From contig NZ_VNHW01000012.1 in NCBI RefSeq assembly GCF_008124835.1, positions 1 to 64,000 on the forward strand: a stretch of DNA of 64,000 nucleotides, read 5' to 3'. The stretch is from Blastococcus xanthinilyticus (GTDB taxonomy: Bacteria; Actinomycetota; Actinomycetes; Mycobacteriales; Geodermatophilaceae). The notes below the pieces were generated by a model. The model did not search any database, was not told where the DNA came from, and saw only the letters and a program-made list of their open reading frames with translations. Positions 29,120-39,897 of this stretch are shown in pieces. The position numbers were made by a program, and so were the translations under genes. Positions within the stretch are counted from its first letter, which is position 1. Each line of letters opens with the position of its first letter.

Positions 29120-29916
29120 GCGGGCTCGCAGAGCGGATCTCCGCGGCGAAGGAGGAGGGGCGCGCGGCGCTCATCGCCTACCTGCCGGTGGGGTATCCCG
29201 ACGTCGACGCCTCGATCGCGGCCATGGTGGCCATCGTCGAGGCCGGGGCCGACGCGATCGAGATCGGGGTGCCCTACAGCGACCCGGGCATCGACGGCCC
29301 GGTGATCCAGGAGGCCGTGGACGTCGCCGTGCGGGCCGGGGTGGGCATGCCCGACGTGCTGCGGGCCGTCCGGGCGGTGGCCGACGCCGGCGCCGTCCCC
29401 GTGGTGATGAGCTACTGGAACCCGATCGAGCGCTACGGCGTCGACCGGTTCGCGGCCGACCTGGCCGCCGCCGGGGGCGCGGGGGCGATCACCCCCGACC
29501 TGATCCCCGACGAAGCGGCCGGGTGGATCGCCGCCAGCGACCGGGAAGGCCTGGACCGGGTCTTCCTCGTCGCGCCGTCGTCGACCGACGCGCGGCTGCG
29601 CTCGACGGCCGACGCGAGCCGCGGGTTCGTGTACGTCGCCTCCACCATGGGCGTGACCGGTGCCCGCGACGAAGTGAGCGACGCGGCGCAGACGCTCGTG
29701 GCCCGGACGCGCGAGGCGCGGCCGGACATCGCCCTGTGCGTGGGTCTCGGGGTCTCCAACGGCGCCCAGGCCGCCGAGCTCGCCGCCTTCGCCGACGGCG
29801 TCATCGTCGGCTCGGCCTACGTGCGGGTGATGCTCGAGGGCCGTGGGGCCGACGGCGTCCGCGCGCTGACCGAGGACCTGGCCGCCGGTGTCCGCCGGGC
29901 GGGGGTGTCGGCATGA
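29116..29916 (+). CDS. trpA: Tryptophan synthase alpha subunit TrpA
   Basis: TIM-barrel subunit of 266 residues that cleaves indole glycerol phosphate and passes indole to TrpB through the inter-subunit tunnel. Catalytic Glu and Asp lie in [20 protein letters not shown]. Also visible are [51 protein letters not shown] and [13 protein letters not shown] with IVGSAYVRV for phosphate binding. Start and stop overlap trpB and lgt by 4 bp each (ATGA), so lgt is translated from the end of the trp block. Confidence 0.96.
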
Positions 29917-30857
29917 CCGTGCTCGCGGCCATCCCGAGCCCCACCCAGGGCGTCTGGGAGCTCGGCCCCTTCCCCGTCCGCGCATACGCGCTCTGCATCA
30001 TCGCCGGCATCGTGGCCGCCATCGTCATCACCGAGCGGCGCTGGGTGGCCCGCGGCGGCGCCCCGGGTGACGTGCTGGACATCGCCGTGTGGGCGGTGCC
30101 GTTCGGCATCGTCGGCGGCCGGATCTACCACGTGCTCTCCAGTCCGCGGCCGTACTTCGGCGAGAACGGCGACCCGCTGCGCGCCTTCGCCATCTGGGAG
30201 GGCGGGCTCGGGATCTGGGGGGCCATCGCCCTCGGGGCCGTCGGCGCCTGGATCGCCTGCCGTCGCCGCGGCATCCCGCTGCCCGCCTTCGGTGACGCGC
30301 TGGCCCCGGGTCTGCTGGTCGCGCAGGCGATCGGCCGGCTGGGCAACTGGTTCAACAACGAGCTCTACGGCGGCCCGACCGACCTGCCGTGGGCGCTGAC
30401 CATCTACGAGTGGAGCGGTGGCGAGGCCGTCGTCGGCGCCGACGGGCAGCCGGTGGTGCTCGGCACCTTCCACCCGACGTTCCTCTACGAGCTGCTGTGG
30501 AACCTCGCCGCCGCGGCGTTCGTGATCTGGGCCGACCGCCGCTTCCGGCTCGGGCACGGGCGGGCCTTCGCCCTCTACGTCGCCTCCTACTGCGCCGGAC
30601 GGCTCTGGATCGAGCTGATGCGGACCGATCCGGCCGAGACGTTCTTCGGCGTCCGCGTGAACGTCTTCACCTCGGTCGTCGTCGGGCTCCTCGCGGTGGC
30701 CTACTTCGTCTGGCAGCGCGGCCGGCCGCGGGAGGTCATCGACCGGGGCGCACGGGTCGCCGGCGCACCGCCGGAGGACCGGGCAGCCGAGCCCCCGGCC
30801 GAGACTTCGGTCACCCGCGTGGGTGAGGACGATCACCGCCCGCCGACGGCCTCCTGA
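29913..30857 (+). CDS. lgt: Prolipoprotein diacylglyceryl transferase Lgt
   Basis: Membrane enzyme of 314 residues that transfers diacylglycerol from phosphatidylglycerol to the lipobox cysteine of prelipoproteins. About seven helices are visible with the family segments FPVRAYALCIIAGIVAAIVI, FGIVGGRIYHVLSSP, WEGGLGIWGAIALGAVGAWI and the signature AQAIGRLGNWFNNELYGGPT. The second catalytic region FHPTFLYELLWNLAAAAFV is also intact. The C-terminal about 45 residues are a charged cytoplasmic tail. It is coupled to trpA as in Mycobacterium. Lipoprotein substrates in this window include the binding protein at 43.1 kb and the CapA-like protein at 61.5 kb. Confidence 0.96.
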   Translation: MTVLAAIPSPTQGVWELGPFPVRAYALCIIAGIVAAIVITERRWVARGGAPGDVLDIAVWAVPFGIVGGRIYHVLSSPRPYFGENGDPLRAFAIWEGGLGIWGAIALGAVGAWIACRRRGIPLPAFGDALAPGLLVAQAIGRLGNWFNNELYGGPTDLPWALTIYEWSGGEAVVGADGQPVVLGTFHPTFLYELLWNLAAAAFVIWADRRFRLGHGRAFALYVASYCAGRLWIELMRTDPAETFFGVRVNVFTSVVVGLLAVAYFVWQRGRPREVIDRGARVAGAPPEDRAAEPPAETSVTRVGEDDHRPPTAS

Positions 30858-31205
30858 CGCCTCGCGAGCGCGCCGGTCCGGCCACCGTTCGCCGGTAAGC
30901 CGTCAGCCCGTCACGGATCGGCTTCGGTCGTGTCAGGACGGCGTTACCGCTGTGTACCCTTCGGGCTGACCCGCCAGCGATCCTGGCCGGGTCGTCGTGT
31001 CGGAACCGGGCCAGCGCTGCCCCGCGGACGACGGCTCCCCGGCACCACCGGGAAGCTCGCGCGCCACCGCGGCCGGTGCACCTGAGACCGGCCGGCACGC
31101 CGCGCTCCGCACCTGCCGCCATCTCCGCCGCCCTTGACCTCCGGCCCGGGCCCCGCCCCCCGTCCTCCCCGCGAGGGACGACGGTGCGCCGACGACGGGA
31201 GTGAC
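30858..31205. other. 348-bp leader region upstream of gltB
   Basis: No gene is supported here. It presumably contains the promoter of the gltB-gltD operon. A stretch around 30935..30970 is less GC-rich (GCGTTACCGCTGTGTACCC) and is the most promoter-like part. I looked for a GlnR-type nitrogen operator and found only weak half-site resemblance around this stretch, not enough to call. The last 30 bases before the gltB ATG contain purine runs (GCGAGGGACGACGG, CGACGGGAG) that could serve as ribosome-binding sites. Confidence 0.45.
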
Positions 31206-34200
31206 ATGACCGACCTTCCCGCCTCCGCCACCGCGGCAGCGCCCACCTCCGCGGCTCCCGCGGTCCCCTTCTCGGCCCTGCCCGCCCCGAGCGGGCTCTA
31301 CGACCCGGCGAACGACAAGGACGCCTGCGGTGTCGCTTTCGTGGCCGACGCCCGCGGCCGCCGGAGCCGGCGCATCGTGCAGGCCGGGCTGACCGCCCTG
31401 CACAACCTCGACCACCGGGGTGCCGCGGGCTCCGAGCCCAACTCCGGCGACGGGGCCGGCATCCTGACCCAGATCCCCGACGGGCTCCTGCGCGCCGGCG
31501 TCGGCTTCGACCTGCCGCCGATGGGCGAGTACGCCGTCGGCATCGCGTTCATGCCGGTGGACGAGGCCGAGCGCGCCGCGCGCGTCGAGGACGTCGCCCG
31601 CCTCGCCGAGGAGGAGGGCCTGACCGTCCTCGGCTGGCGGGACGTGCCGGTCGACCCCGACGGCGCCGACCTCGGCCCGACCGCCCGCGCGGTCATGCCG
31701 CACTTCGCCCAGCTCTTCGTCGCCGAGACGATGGGCGGCCGGGCCGACGGGACCGCCTTCGGCGGCAACGTGGTCTGCAACGGCGTCACCCGCCTCGAGC
31801 GCCGCTCCTTCGTGCTGCGCAAGCGCGCCGAGCGCGCCGCCGTCGACGCCGGCAGCTCCCTCTACATCACCTCGCTCTCGTCGCGGACGATCACCTACAA
31901 GGGCATGCTGACCACCGACCAGCTGCCGCTGTTCTTCCCCGACCTGCGCGACGAGCGCTACGAGTCGGCGATCGCCCTGGTGCACAGCCGGTTCTCGACC
32001 AACACCTTCCCGAGCTGGCCGCTGGCCCACCCGTTCCGCTTCATCGCGCACAACGGCGAGATCAACACGATCAAGGGCAACCGCAACCGCATGCGGGCCC
32101 GCGAGGCCAAGCTCGAGACCGAGATGTTCGACGGCCCGGCCGGTCCCGCGTCCGAGCTCGGCCTGGAGCGGATCTTCCCGGTCACGGCCAGCGACTTCAG
32201 CGACTCGGCCACCTTCGACGAGGTGCTGGAGCTGCTGCACCTGTCGGGCCGCTCGCTGCCGCACGCCGTGCTGATGATGATCCCGGAGGCGTGGGAGAAC
32301 CACGACGAGATGGACCCGGCCCGCCGGGCCTTCTACCGGTTCCACTCCTCGATCATGGAGCCGTGGGACGGGCCGGCCGCCGTCTGCTTCACCGACGGCA
32401 CGCTGATCGGCGCGGTGCTGGACCGCAACGGGCTGCGCCCGGGCCGCTGGTGGCACACCAAGGACGACCTGGTGGTCATGGCCAGCGAGGTCGGCGTGCT
32501 CGACATCCCGGCCGCCGACGTCGTCGCCAAGGGCCGGCTGCAGCCGGGCCGGATGTTCCTCGTCGACACCGCCTCCGGGCGGATCGTCTCCGACGAGGAC
32601 GTCAAGGGCGCCCTGGCCGCCGCACAGCCGTACGAGGACTGGCTGCACGCCGGCCTGGTGCACCTGCCAGCGCTGCCCGAGCGCCGCCGCTCGCGGCCCA
32701 GCCACGAGTCGGTCGTCCGCCGGCAGCTCCTCTTCGGCTACACCGAGGAGGACCTCCGCCTGCTGGTGACGCCGATGGCGGCCACCGCCGCCGAGCCGAT
32801 CGGCTCGATGGGCACCGACACCCCCATCGCCTCGCTGTCGGACCGGTCCCGGCTGCTCTACGACTACTTCGGGCAGCTGTTCGCCCAGGTGACCAACCCG
32901 CCGCTGGACGCCATCCGCGAGGAGCTGGTCACCAGCCTGGGCCGCACCTTCGGCCCGGAGCAGAACCTGCTGGACGCCACCCCGGCGTCGTGCCGGCAGG
33001 TGCACCTGCCGTTCCCGGTCATCGACAACGACGAGCTCGCCAAGATCCTGCACATCGACGACGACGGCGACCTGCCCGGCTACGCCGCCGTCCGGATCAC
33101 CGGGCACTTCGACGTCAAGGGCGGCGGGGCGGCGCTCGCCGAGGCCATCGAGCAGCTGCGGACGAAGGTCTCCAAGGCCATCTCCGCCGGCGCCCGGATC
33201 ATCGTGCTGTCCGACCGCGACTGCGACGAGCAGCGCGCGCCGATCCCGTCGCTGCTCATGACCGCCGCCGTGCACCACCACCTGGTGCGGGAGAAGACCC
33301 GCATGGAGGTCGGGCTGGTCGTCGAGTCCGGCGACTGCCGCGAGGTGCACCACGTCGCGCTGCTGCTGGGTTACGGCGCCGCCGCGGTCAACCCCTACCT
33401 GGCGTTCGAGTCGATCGAGGACCTGATCCGCGACGGCGTGCTCACCGGCGTGGAGCCCGCGCAGGCCGTCCGCAACGTGGTCAAGGCGCTGGGCAAGGGC
33501 GTCCTCAAGGTCATGAGCAAGATGGGCATCAGCACCGTCGGCTCGTACACGATGGCGCAGATCTTCGAGGCCGTCGGCCTCTCCCAGGACCTGGTCGACG
33601 AGTACTTCACCGGCACCTCGTGCCCGCTGGGCGGGGTCGGCATCGACGTCCTCGCCGAGGAGGTGGCCATGCGCCACCGCCGCGCCTACCCGGAGAACCC
33701 CACCGAGCGGGCGCACCGCCGGCTGGAGACCGGTGGCGAGTACCAGTGGCGCCGCGAGGGCGAGGTGCACCTGTTCAACCCCGAGACGGTGTTCCTGCTC
33801 CAGCACGCCACCCGGGCGCGGCAGTACGACGTCTTCGAGAAGTACACGCAGACGGTCGACCAGATGTCGGAGAACGCCGCGACCCTGCGCGGCCTGTTCA
33901 CCCTCCGGACCGGCGTGCGCCCCCCGGTGCCGATCGACGAGGTCGAGCCGGTCAGCGAGATCGTCAAGCGCTTCAACACCGGGGCGATGAGCTACGGCTC
34001 CATCTCCCAGGAGGCGCACGAGACGCTCGCGATCGCGATGAACCGGCTCGGCGGGCGGTCCAACACCGGGGAGGGCGGCGAGGACCCCGACCGGTTCCTG
34101 CCCGACCCCAACGGCGACCTGCGCCGCTCGGCGATCAAGCAGGTGGCGTCCGGCCGGTTCGGGGTCACCAGCGAGTACCTGGTCAACGCCGACGACATCC

Positions 34201-35879
34201 AGATCAAGATGGCGCAGGGCGCGAAGCCCGGCGAGGGTGGCCAGCTGCCCGGCGGCAAGGTCTACCCGTGGGTGGCGCGCACCCGGCACTCCACGCCGGG
34301 CGTCGGGCTGATCAGCCCGCCGCCGCACCACGACATCTACTCGATCGAGGACCTCAAGCAGCTCATCCACGACCTGAAGAACGCCAACAACGAGGCGCGG
34401 GTCCACGTCAAGCTGGTCGCCGAGGTCGGGGTCGGGACGGTCGCGGCCGGGGTCAGCAAGGCCCACGCCGACGTCGTCCTGATCTCCGGGTTCGACGGCG
34501 GCACGGGTGCTGCGCCGCTGACCTCGCTGAAGCACGCGGGTTCCCCGTGGGAGCTCGGGCTGGCCGAGACCCAGCAGACGCTGCTGGCCAACGGCCTGCG
34601 CGACCGCATCGTGGTGCAGGTCGACGGCCAGATGAAGACCGGCCGCGACGTGATCGTGGCGGCGCTGCTGGGCGCCGAGGAGTTCGGCTTCGCGACCGCG
34701 CCGCTGGTGGTGTCCGGCTGCGTGATGATGCGGGTCTGCCACCTGGACACCTGCCCGGTCGGCGTGGCCACCCAGAACCCGGAGCTGCGCAAGCGGTTCA
34801 CCGGGCGGCCGGAGTTCGTCGTCACCTTCTTCGAGTTCCTCGCCGAGCAGGTGCGGCACTACCTGGCCGAGCTGGGCTTCCGGTCGATCGACGAGGCCGT
34901 CGGCCACGCCGAGCTGCTCGACACCCGGCAGGCCGTCGGGCACTGGAAGGCGCAGGGGCTGGACCTCTCGCCGGTGCTCGCCGTCCCCGAGCTGCCCGAG
35001 GGCACCCCCCGGCGGGCGGTCCGCGGCCAGGACCACGGTCTGGACGTCGCGCTGGACCAGACGCTGATCCAGCTCTGCGAGGGCGCCCTGCTCGACGCGC
35101 GGCCGGTCAGCCTGGAGCTGCCGGTGCGCAACGTCAACCGCACGGTGGGCACGATGCTCGGCTCGATGGTGACCCGCCGGTTCGGCGGCGAGGGGCTGCC
35201 CGACGGCACGATCGACCTCACCTTCGGTGGATCGGCCGGCCAGTCCTTCGGCGCGTTCGTGCCGCGCGGCATCACGATGCGGCTGTTCGGTGACGCCAAC
35301 GACTACGTCGGCAAGGGGCTCTCCGGCGGCCGGATCGTCGTCCGGCCCTCGCGGGAGGCGTCCTTCGCCGCCGAGGACAACGTCATCGCCGGCAACGTGA
35401 TCGGCTACGGCGCCACGAGCGGGGAGATCTTCCTGCGCGGCCGGGTGGGGGAGCGGTTCTGCGTCCGCAACTCCGGTGCCCTGGCCGTCGTCGAGGGCGT
35501 GGGCGACCACGCGCTCGAGTACATGACCGGTGGCCGGGCGGTCATCCTGGGGCAGACCGGCCGCAACATCGCGGCCGGCATGTCCGGCGGGATCGGCTAC
35601 GTGCTCGACCTGGCCCGGCACCGGGTGAACACCGAGATGGTCGACGTCGAACCGCTGGACGGCGAGGCGGCGCAGTGGCTCCGGGACGTGCTCGTGCGGT
35701 ACGCCGCCGACACCGAGTCGCCGGTGGCCGGCGCGCTGCTGGCCGACTGGGGCCGCTGGTCCGGGCAGTTCAGCGTGATCATGCCGCGGGACTACCGGCG
35801 GGCCCTGGAGGCCCGGCGGGCGGCCGAGGCCGCAGGCGTCGACGTGGATCGAGCTGTTATGGAGGCGGCACGTGGCTGA
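31206..35879 (+). CDS. gltB: Glutamate synthase large subunit GltB
   Basis: NADPH-dependent glutamate synthase alpha subunit of 1557 residues. A 40-residue propeptide precedes the nucleophile Cys41 in [13 protein letters not shown], whose N-terminus is expected to be exposed by processing. The amidotransferase domain has [20 protein letters not shown] and [20 protein letters not shown]. The central and FMN-binding synthase domains follow, with [20 protein letters not shown], and the [3Fe-4S] cysteines in [20 protein letters not shown]. The C-terminal beta-helix has GGRIVVRP and [12 protein letters not shown] 31206 is favoured because GGGAGTGAC precedes it. It overlaps gltD by 8 bp. Confidence 0.97.
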   Translation: MTDLPASATAAAPTSAAPAVPFSALPAPSGLYDPANDKDACGVAFVADARGRRSRRIVQAGLTALHNLDHRGAAGSEPNSGDGAGILTQIPDGLLRAGVGFDLPPMGEYAVGIAFMPVDEAERAARVEDVARLAEEEGLTVLGWRDVPVDPDGADLGPTARAVMPHFAQLFVAETMGGRADGTAFGGNVVCNGVTRLERRSFVLRKRAERAAVDAGSSLYITSLSSRTITYKGMLTTDQLPLFFPDLRDERYESAIALVHSRFSTNTFPSWPLAHPFRFIAHNGEINTIKGNRNRMRAREAKLETEMFDGPAGPASELGLERIFPVTASDFSDSATFDEVLELLHLSGRSLPHAVLMMIPEAWENHDEMDPARRAFYRFHSSIMEPWDGPAAVCFTDGTLIGAVLDRNGLRPGRWWHTKDDLVVMASEVGVLDIPAADVVAKGRLQPGRMFLVDTASGRIVSDEDVKGALAAAQPYEDWLHAGLVHLPALPERRRSRPSHESVVRRQLLFGYTEEDLRLLVTPMAATAAEPIGSMGTDTPIASLSDRSRLLYDYFGQLFAQVTNPPLDAIREELVTSLGRTFGPEQNLLDATPASCRQVHLPFPVIDNDELAKILHIDDDGDLPGYAAVRITGHFDVKGGGAALAEAIEQLRTKVSKAISAGARIIVLSDRDCDEQRAPIPSLLMTAAVHHHLVREKTRMEVGLVVESGDCREVHHVALLLGYGAAAVNPYLAFESIEDLIRDGVLTGVEPAQAVRNVVKALGKGVLKVMSKMGISTVGSYTMAQIFEAVGLSQDLVDEYFTGTSCPLGGVGIDVLAEEVAMRHRRAYPENPTERAHRRLETGGEYQWRREGEVHLFNPETVFLLQHATRARQYDVFEKYTQTVDQMSENAATLRGLFTLRTGVRPPVPIDEVEPVSEIVKRFNTGAMSYGSISQEAHETLAIAMNRLGGRSNTGEGGEDPDRFLPDPNGDLRRSAIKQVASGRFGVTSEYLVNADDIQIKMAQGAKPGEGGQLPGGKVYPWVARTRHSTPGVGLISPPPHHDIYSIEDLKQLIHDLKNANNEARVHVKLVAEVGVGTVAAGVSKAHADVVLISGFDGGTGAAPLTSLKHAGSPWELGLAETQQTLLANGLRDRIVVQVDGQMKTGRDVIVAALLGAEEFGFATAPLVVSGCVMMRVCHLDTCPVGVATQNPELRKRFTGRPEFVVTFFEFLAEQVRHYLAELGFRSIDEAVGHAELLDTRQAVGHWKAQGLDLSPVLAVPELPEGTPRRAVRGQDHGLDVALDQTLIQLCEGALLDARPVSLELPVRNVNRTVGTMLGSMVTRRFGGEGLPDGTIDLTFGGSAGQSFGAFVPRGITMRLFGDANDYVGKGLSGGRIVVRPSREASFAAEDNVIAGNVIGYGATSGEIFLRGRVGERFCVRNSGALAVVEGVGDHALEYMTGGRAVILGQTGRNIAAGMSGGIGYVLDLARHRVNTEMVDVEPLDGEAAQWLRDVLVRYAADTESPVAGALLADWGRWSGQFSVIMPRDYRRALEARRAAEAAGVDVDRAVMEAARG

Positions 35880-37362
35880 CCAGACCGGTTTCCTCAAGTA
35901 CGAGCGCGCCCTCCCGCCGCGCCGGCCCGTGGAGCTGCGGCTCCTGGACTGGAAGGACGTCTACACCCGGCGGGAGAACGGCGAGGACCCGCTGTTCCCG
36001 ACGGCGGAGGTGCGCACCCAGGCGGCCCGCTGCATGGACTGCGGCATCCCGTTCTGCCACCACGCCTGCCCGGTGGCGAACCTCATCCCGGAGTGGAACG
36101 ACCTGGCCCGCCGCGACGACTGGCAGGACGCGATCGAGCGGCTGCACGCCACCAACAACTTCCCGGAGTTCACCGGGAAGCTGTGCCCGGCGCCGTGCGA
36201 GGGCTCCTGCGTGCTCAACCTGCAGGAGTCCCCGGTCACGATCAAGCAGATCGAGTGGGAGATCATCGACCGGGCCTGGGACGAGGGCTGGGTGACCCCG
36301 CAGACCCCCGCCGAGCGCAGCGGCCGGAAGGTCGCCGTCATCGGCTCCGGCCCCGCCGGGCTGGCCGCCGCCCAGCAGCTCACCCGCGCCGGGCACGACG
36401 TCACCGTCTACGAGCGCGCCGACCGCGTCGGCGGGCTGCTCCGGTACGGCATCCCCGAGTTCAAGATGGAGAAGTCCGTCCTGGACCGGCGGCTGGACCA
36501 GATGCGCGGCGAGGGCACCCGGTTCGTCACCGGGGTCGAGGTGGGCGGCAGCGGCGAGGGCGACCTGTCGGTCGAGCAGCTGCGGGCGGACTTCGACGCC
36601 GTCGTGCTCGCCGGTGGTGCGACCGTCGGCCGGGACCTCCCCGCCCCCGGGCGGGAGCTGGCCGGCATCCACCTGGCCATGGAGTACCTGCCCTACGGCA
36701 ACCGCCAGGCGCTCGGCGAGCTCGACGACCCGCCGATCAACGCGCACGGCAAGCACGTGGTGATCATCGGTGGCGGTGACACCGGGGCCGACTGCCTGGG
36801 CACCGCCCACCGGCAGGGCGCGGCCTCGGTGGCCCAGCTGGAGATCATGCCGGCGCCGCCGGACCGCCGTGACCAGGGCGCCAACCCGTGGCCGACCTAC
36901 CCGATGATCATGCGGGTCTCCAGCGCGCACGAGGAGGGCGGGGAGCGGCTGTACTCGGTCAACACCGAGAAGTTCCTGGGCGACGACGCGGGCAACGTCC
37001 GCGCGCTGCTGCTGCACGAGGTGGAGCGGGTCGACGGCCGCTTCCAGAAGATCGAGGGCACCGAGCGCGAGCTGCCGGCCGACCTGGTCTTCCTGGCCAT
37101 GGGCTTCACCGGCGCGCAACGGGAGGGCCTGGTGGACACCCTGGGCGTCGAGGTCGACGGGCGGGGCAACGTCACCCGTGACGACGACTTCATGTCCACG
37201 GTGCCGGGCGTCTTCGTGGCCGGCGACATGGGCCGTGGCCAGTCGCTCATCGTGTGGGCCATCGCCGAGGGGCGGGCCGCCGCGGCGGCGGCCGACACCT
37301 GGCTGACCGGCGAGTCCATGCTGCCGCGCCCGGTGACCCCCACCGCCGTCGCCCTGCGCTGA
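35872..37362 (+). CDS. gltD: Glutamate synthase small subunit GltD
   Basis: FAD and iron-sulfur subunit of 496 residues that takes electrons from NADPH and hands them to GltB. The N-terminal cluster region has the cysteines of [20 protein letters not shown] and [18 protein letters not shown] binds at [19 protein letters not shown] and NADPH at [20 protein letters not shown]. The C-terminal flavin segment is [19 protein letters not shown]. The GTG start lies inside the end of gltB, giving strong coupling and a matched subunit supply. A hairpin with a 7-bp stem follows 36 bp after the stop. Confidence 0.97.
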   Translation: MADQTGFLKYERALPPRRPVELRLLDWKDVYTRRENGEDPLFPTAEVRTQAARCMDCGIPFCHHACPVANLIPEWNDLARRDDWQDAIERLHATNNFPEFTGKLCPAPCEGSCVLNLQESPVTIKQIEWEIIDRAWDEGWVTPQTPAERSGRKVAVIGSGPAGLAAAQQLTRAGHDVTVYERADRVGGLLRYGIPEFKMEKSVLDRRLDQMRGEGTRFVTGVEVGGSGEGDLSVEQLRADFDAVVLAGGATVGRDLPAPGRELAGIHLAMEYLPYGNRQALGELDDPPINAHGKHVVIIGGGDTGADCLGTAHRQGAASVAQLEIMPAPPDRRDQGANPWPTYPMIMRVSSAHEEGGERLYSVNTEKFLGDDAGNVRALLLHEVERVDGRFQKIEGTERELPADLVFLAMGFTGAQREGLVDTLGVEVDGRGNVTRDDDFMSTVPGVFVAGDMGRGQSLIVWAIAEGRAAAAAADTWLTGESMLPRPVTPTAVALR

Positions 37363-37370
37363 CACCGCGC

Positions 37371-37419
37371 TCCTCCGGACCGCACCGCTGAAACACTGCG
37401 GTCCTCCGGACCGCACCGC
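37371..37419 (+). terminator. Short repeat and hairpin after gltD
   Basis: An 18-nt direct repeat (TCCTCCGGACCGCACCGC) occurs at 37371..37388 and 37402..37419. The second copy is part of a perfect stem-loop GCGGTCC-TCC-GGACCGC at 37398..37414. There is no T-tract, as is usual in high-GC genomes. It probably ends gltBD transcription before pyk, but the duplicated unit could also be a small regulatory or repetitive element. Confidence 0.45.
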
Positions 37420-37575
37420 GGCCAGGAGCCGTCCCCGACCGACGCGGAGCCCTTCCCCGTGTCCCGGTCGGGGACCCTCCGGGCCCCGCGACCGATCCAC
37501 CACCCCGGGGCGGGACCCGCCGACACGCCGGTCCCGCCCCGCCACGGAGTTCGTCGTGGCACTAGCGTTATCGCC

Positions 37576-38991
37576 ATGTCCCGCCGCGCGAAGATCGTCT
37601 GCACCCTGGGTCCGGCCACCAGCTCCGCCGAGCAGGTCACCGCCCTCGTCGAGTCGGGCATGGACGTCGCCCGCCTCAACTTCAGCCACGGTTCGCACGA
37701 GGACCACGCGGTCGCCTACGGCCGGGTGCGGGAGGCCTCGGACCGCATCGGCCACGCGGTCGCCATCCTGGCCGACCTGCAGGGCCCCAAGATCCGCCTC
37801 GGCACCTTCGCCGACGGCCCGGTCATGTGGGTCACCGGCAGCCAGATCTGCATCACCGTCGAGGACGTCGCCGGAACCGCGGAGCGGGTGTCCACCACCT
37901 ACAAGGACCTCGCCAACGACGTCCGCGTCGGCGACCGGCTGCTGGTCGACGACGGCAACCTGTCGCTCAGCGTCGTCCGGGTCGACGGCCCCGACGTCTT
38001 CTGCCTCGTCGTCGAGGGCGGCAAGGTCTCCAACAACAAGGGGCTGTCGCTGCCCGGCGTCGCCGTCAGTGTGCCGGCGCTCTCGGACAAGGACGAGCGC
38101 GACCTGCGCTTCGCCCTGCACCTGGGCGTCGACTTCATCGCGCTGTCCTTCGTGCGCTCGCCCACCGACGTCGCCCTTGTGCGCGACATCATGCGGCAGG
38201 AGGACATCTACGTCCCGGTCATCGCCAAGCTGGAGAAGCCCGAGGCGGTGCGCAACCTCGACGCGATCGTGGAGGCCTTCGACGGCATCATGGTCGCCCG
38301 CGGCGACCTCGGCGTGGAGCTGCCGCTGGAGCAGGTGCCGCTGGTGCAGAAGCGGGCGATCCAGGCGGCCCGCGAGCGCAACAAGCCGGTGATCGTCGCG
38401 ACCCAGATGCTCGAGTCGATGATCGTCAACTCCCGGCCCACCCGCGCCGAGGCCTCGGACGTCGCCAACGCGGTGCTCGACGGCGCCGACGCGGTGATGC
38501 TGTCGGGGGAGACCTCGGTGGGGCAGTACCCCATCGGCGCCGTCCGCACGATGGACCGGATCATCAGCGCCGTCGAGGGCGACCACCTGTGGGTGCCCGA
38601 GGTGGCGCGCCGGTCGCGGTCCCGGTCCGGGGCCATCGTCCGCGCCGCCCGGGACATCGGGGAGTCCCTCGACGTCAAGGCGCTGGCGACCTTCACGCAG
38701 ACCGGTGAGACGGCCCGCCGGCTGGCCGCCCTGCACCCCCGGCAGCCCCTGCTGGCGTTCACGGTGGACGCCCGGGTGCGCAGCCTCCTCGCCCTGTCCT
38801 GGGGCGTGGAGACCTTCCTCGTGCCCGCCGTCGAGCACACCGACGACATGGTCGAGCAGGTGGACTTCTCGCTGCTGTCGATCGGCCGGCTCCAGGTGGG
38901 CGACCGGGTCGTCGTGGTCGCGGGCAGCCCGCCCAACACCGTCGGCTCGACCAACCTCATCCGCGTCCACGAGGTGGGTACCGACTCGTGA
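37576..38991 (+). CDS. pyk: Pyruvate kinase
   Basis: Glycolytic enzyme of 471 residues converting phosphoenolpyruvate and ADP to pyruvate and ATP. It begins with RRAKIVCTLGPATSSAEQV and has VARLNFSHGSHEDH, ADLQGPKIRLG, the catalytic lysine and Mg ligands in VPVIAKLEKPEAV and GIMVARGDLGVELPLEQVP, then KPVIVATQMLESMI and DAVMLSGETSVGQYPIGAV. The C-terminal allosteric domain follows (ALATFTQTGETARRLAALHP). ATG 37576 places the first strand correctly. The stop overlaps the GTG of tesB. Gene order matches pykA-tesB1 of Mycobacterium. Confidence 0.97.
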   Translation: MSRRAKIVCTLGPATSSAEQVTALVESGMDVARLNFSHGSHEDHAVAYGRVREASDRIGHAVAILADLQGPKIRLGTFADGPVMWVTGSQICITVEDVAGTAERVSTTYKDLANDVRVGDRLLVDDGNLSLSVVRVDGPDVFCLVVEGGKVSNNKGLSLPGVAVSVPALSDKDERDLRFALHLGVDFIALSFVRSPTDVALVRDIMRQEDIYVPVIAKLEKPEAVRNLDAIVEAFDGIMVARGDLGVELPLEQVPLVQKRAIQAARERNKPVIVATQMLESMIVNSRPTRAEASDVANAVLDGADAVMLSGETSVGQYPIGAVRTMDRIISAVEGDHLWVPEVARRSRSRSGAIVRAARDIGESLDVKALATFTQTGETARRLAALHPRQPLLAFTVDARVRSLLALSWGVETFLVPAVEHTDDMVEQVDFSLLSIGRLQVGDRVVVVAGSPPNTVGSTNLIRVHEVGTDS

Positions 38992-39869
38992 CCGAGGCGA
39001 CCGCCGGCAGCCAGGCGGCGTCGCTCATGACGGTGCTGGACCTCGAGCAGCGCGACACCGACCTGTACGTCGGCCAGACCCCGCGCAGCCCGCTCCAGCG
39101 GATCTTCGGCGGACAGGTGGCCGGGCAGGCGCTGATGGCGGCCACCCGGACGCTGCCGGAGGGGCGCGCGGTGCACTCGCTGCACTCCTACTTCCTGCGG
39201 CCCGGCGATCCGCACGAGGAGATCCGCTACGCCGTGGACCGGATCCGGGACGGGCGCACCTTCACTACCCGCCGGGTCGTGGCATGGCAGCGCCGCAAGG
39301 GTGCCGACGTCGCGATCTTCTCGCTGACGGCCGACGCCTCGGCGCCGCAGCCTGCGGTGGCCGAGCACGCCCGGCCGCTGCCCGACGTCCCCGCGCCCGA
39401 GGAGCTGCCGACCCTCGCCGAGCTGGTCGCGCCCTACGGGGAGCAGGCCTCGGCGGCGCTGGCGATCAGCCGGGCGGTGGAGCAGCGGCTGATGGAGGAC
39501 CCGTTCAACCGCGAGCCCAAGGTTCCGCCGCGCACGAAGACTTACGCCTGGATGCGGGTGGCCGGCCGGCTGCCGGAGGACGACGCCGTGCACGCCGCGG
39601 CGCTCACCTTCGTCAGCGACCTGACGCTGCTGTCGGCAGGGCTGGCCCGCCTCGGCGGCGGCTGGGGCGGGCGCTACGTGGGCGCGAGCCTCGACCACGC
39701 GGTCTGGTTCCACCAGCCGGTGCGCGCCGACCAGTGGTTCCTGTACGAGACCGACAGCCCGGCCGCCTCGGCCGGGCGCGCGCTCTGCTTCGGTGACATC
39801 TGGGCCGCCGACGGCACCCACGTGGCGACCGTCGCCCAGCAGGGCCTCATCCGCTCCCTGGAGCGCTGA
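38988..39869 (+). CDS. tesB: Acyl-CoA thioesterase II (TesB)
   Basis: Double-hotdog thioesterase of 293 residues that hydrolyses medium- and long-chain acyl-CoA. Conserved regions are IFGGQVAGQALMAATRTLPE, HSLHSYFLRPGDPHEEIRY, RVVAWQRRKGADVAIFSL, the second hotdog with FVSDLTLLSAGLARLG and ASLDHAVWFHQPVRADQW, and the C-terminal catalytic Gln in VATVAQQGLIR. The GTG start overlaps the pyk stop. A 14-nt perfect palindrome (GACGCCGCGGCGTC, 39884..39897) lies right after it, abutting the stop of the convergent decarboxylase gene, and may help end both transcripts. Confidence 0.95.
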   Translation: MTEATAGSQAASLMTVLDLEQRDTDLYVGQTPRSPLQRIFGGQVAGQALMAATRTLPEGRAVHSLHSYFLRPGDPHEEIRYAVDRIRDGRTFTTRRVVAWQRRKGADVAIFSLTADASAPQPAVAEHARPLPDVPAPEELPTLAELVAPYGEQASAALAISRAVEQRLMEDPFNREPKVPPRTKTYAWMRVAGRLPEDDAVHAAALTFVSDLTLLSAGLARLGGGWGGRYVGASLDHAVWFHQPVRADQWFLYETDSPAASAGRALCFGDIWAADGTHVATVAQQGLIRSLER

Positions 39870-39897
39870 ACGACCTGCCGGGCGACGCCGCGGCGTC

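Noticed and set aside
30930-30970. Possible GlnR nitrogen-control site upstream of gltB.
   Set aside because: Only partial half-sites (GTTAC and GTACC) that do not fit the usual pattern of repeated GTnAC and GAAAC boxes.
30933-35897. A 1654-codon open frame antisense to gltB and similar long antisense frames over pyk, ilvD and polA.
   Set aside because: In very GC-rich coding DNA the antisense frame rarely meets stops. The encoded sequences are His/Arg/Val-Asp repeats without motifs, while the sense frames encode intact known enzymes.
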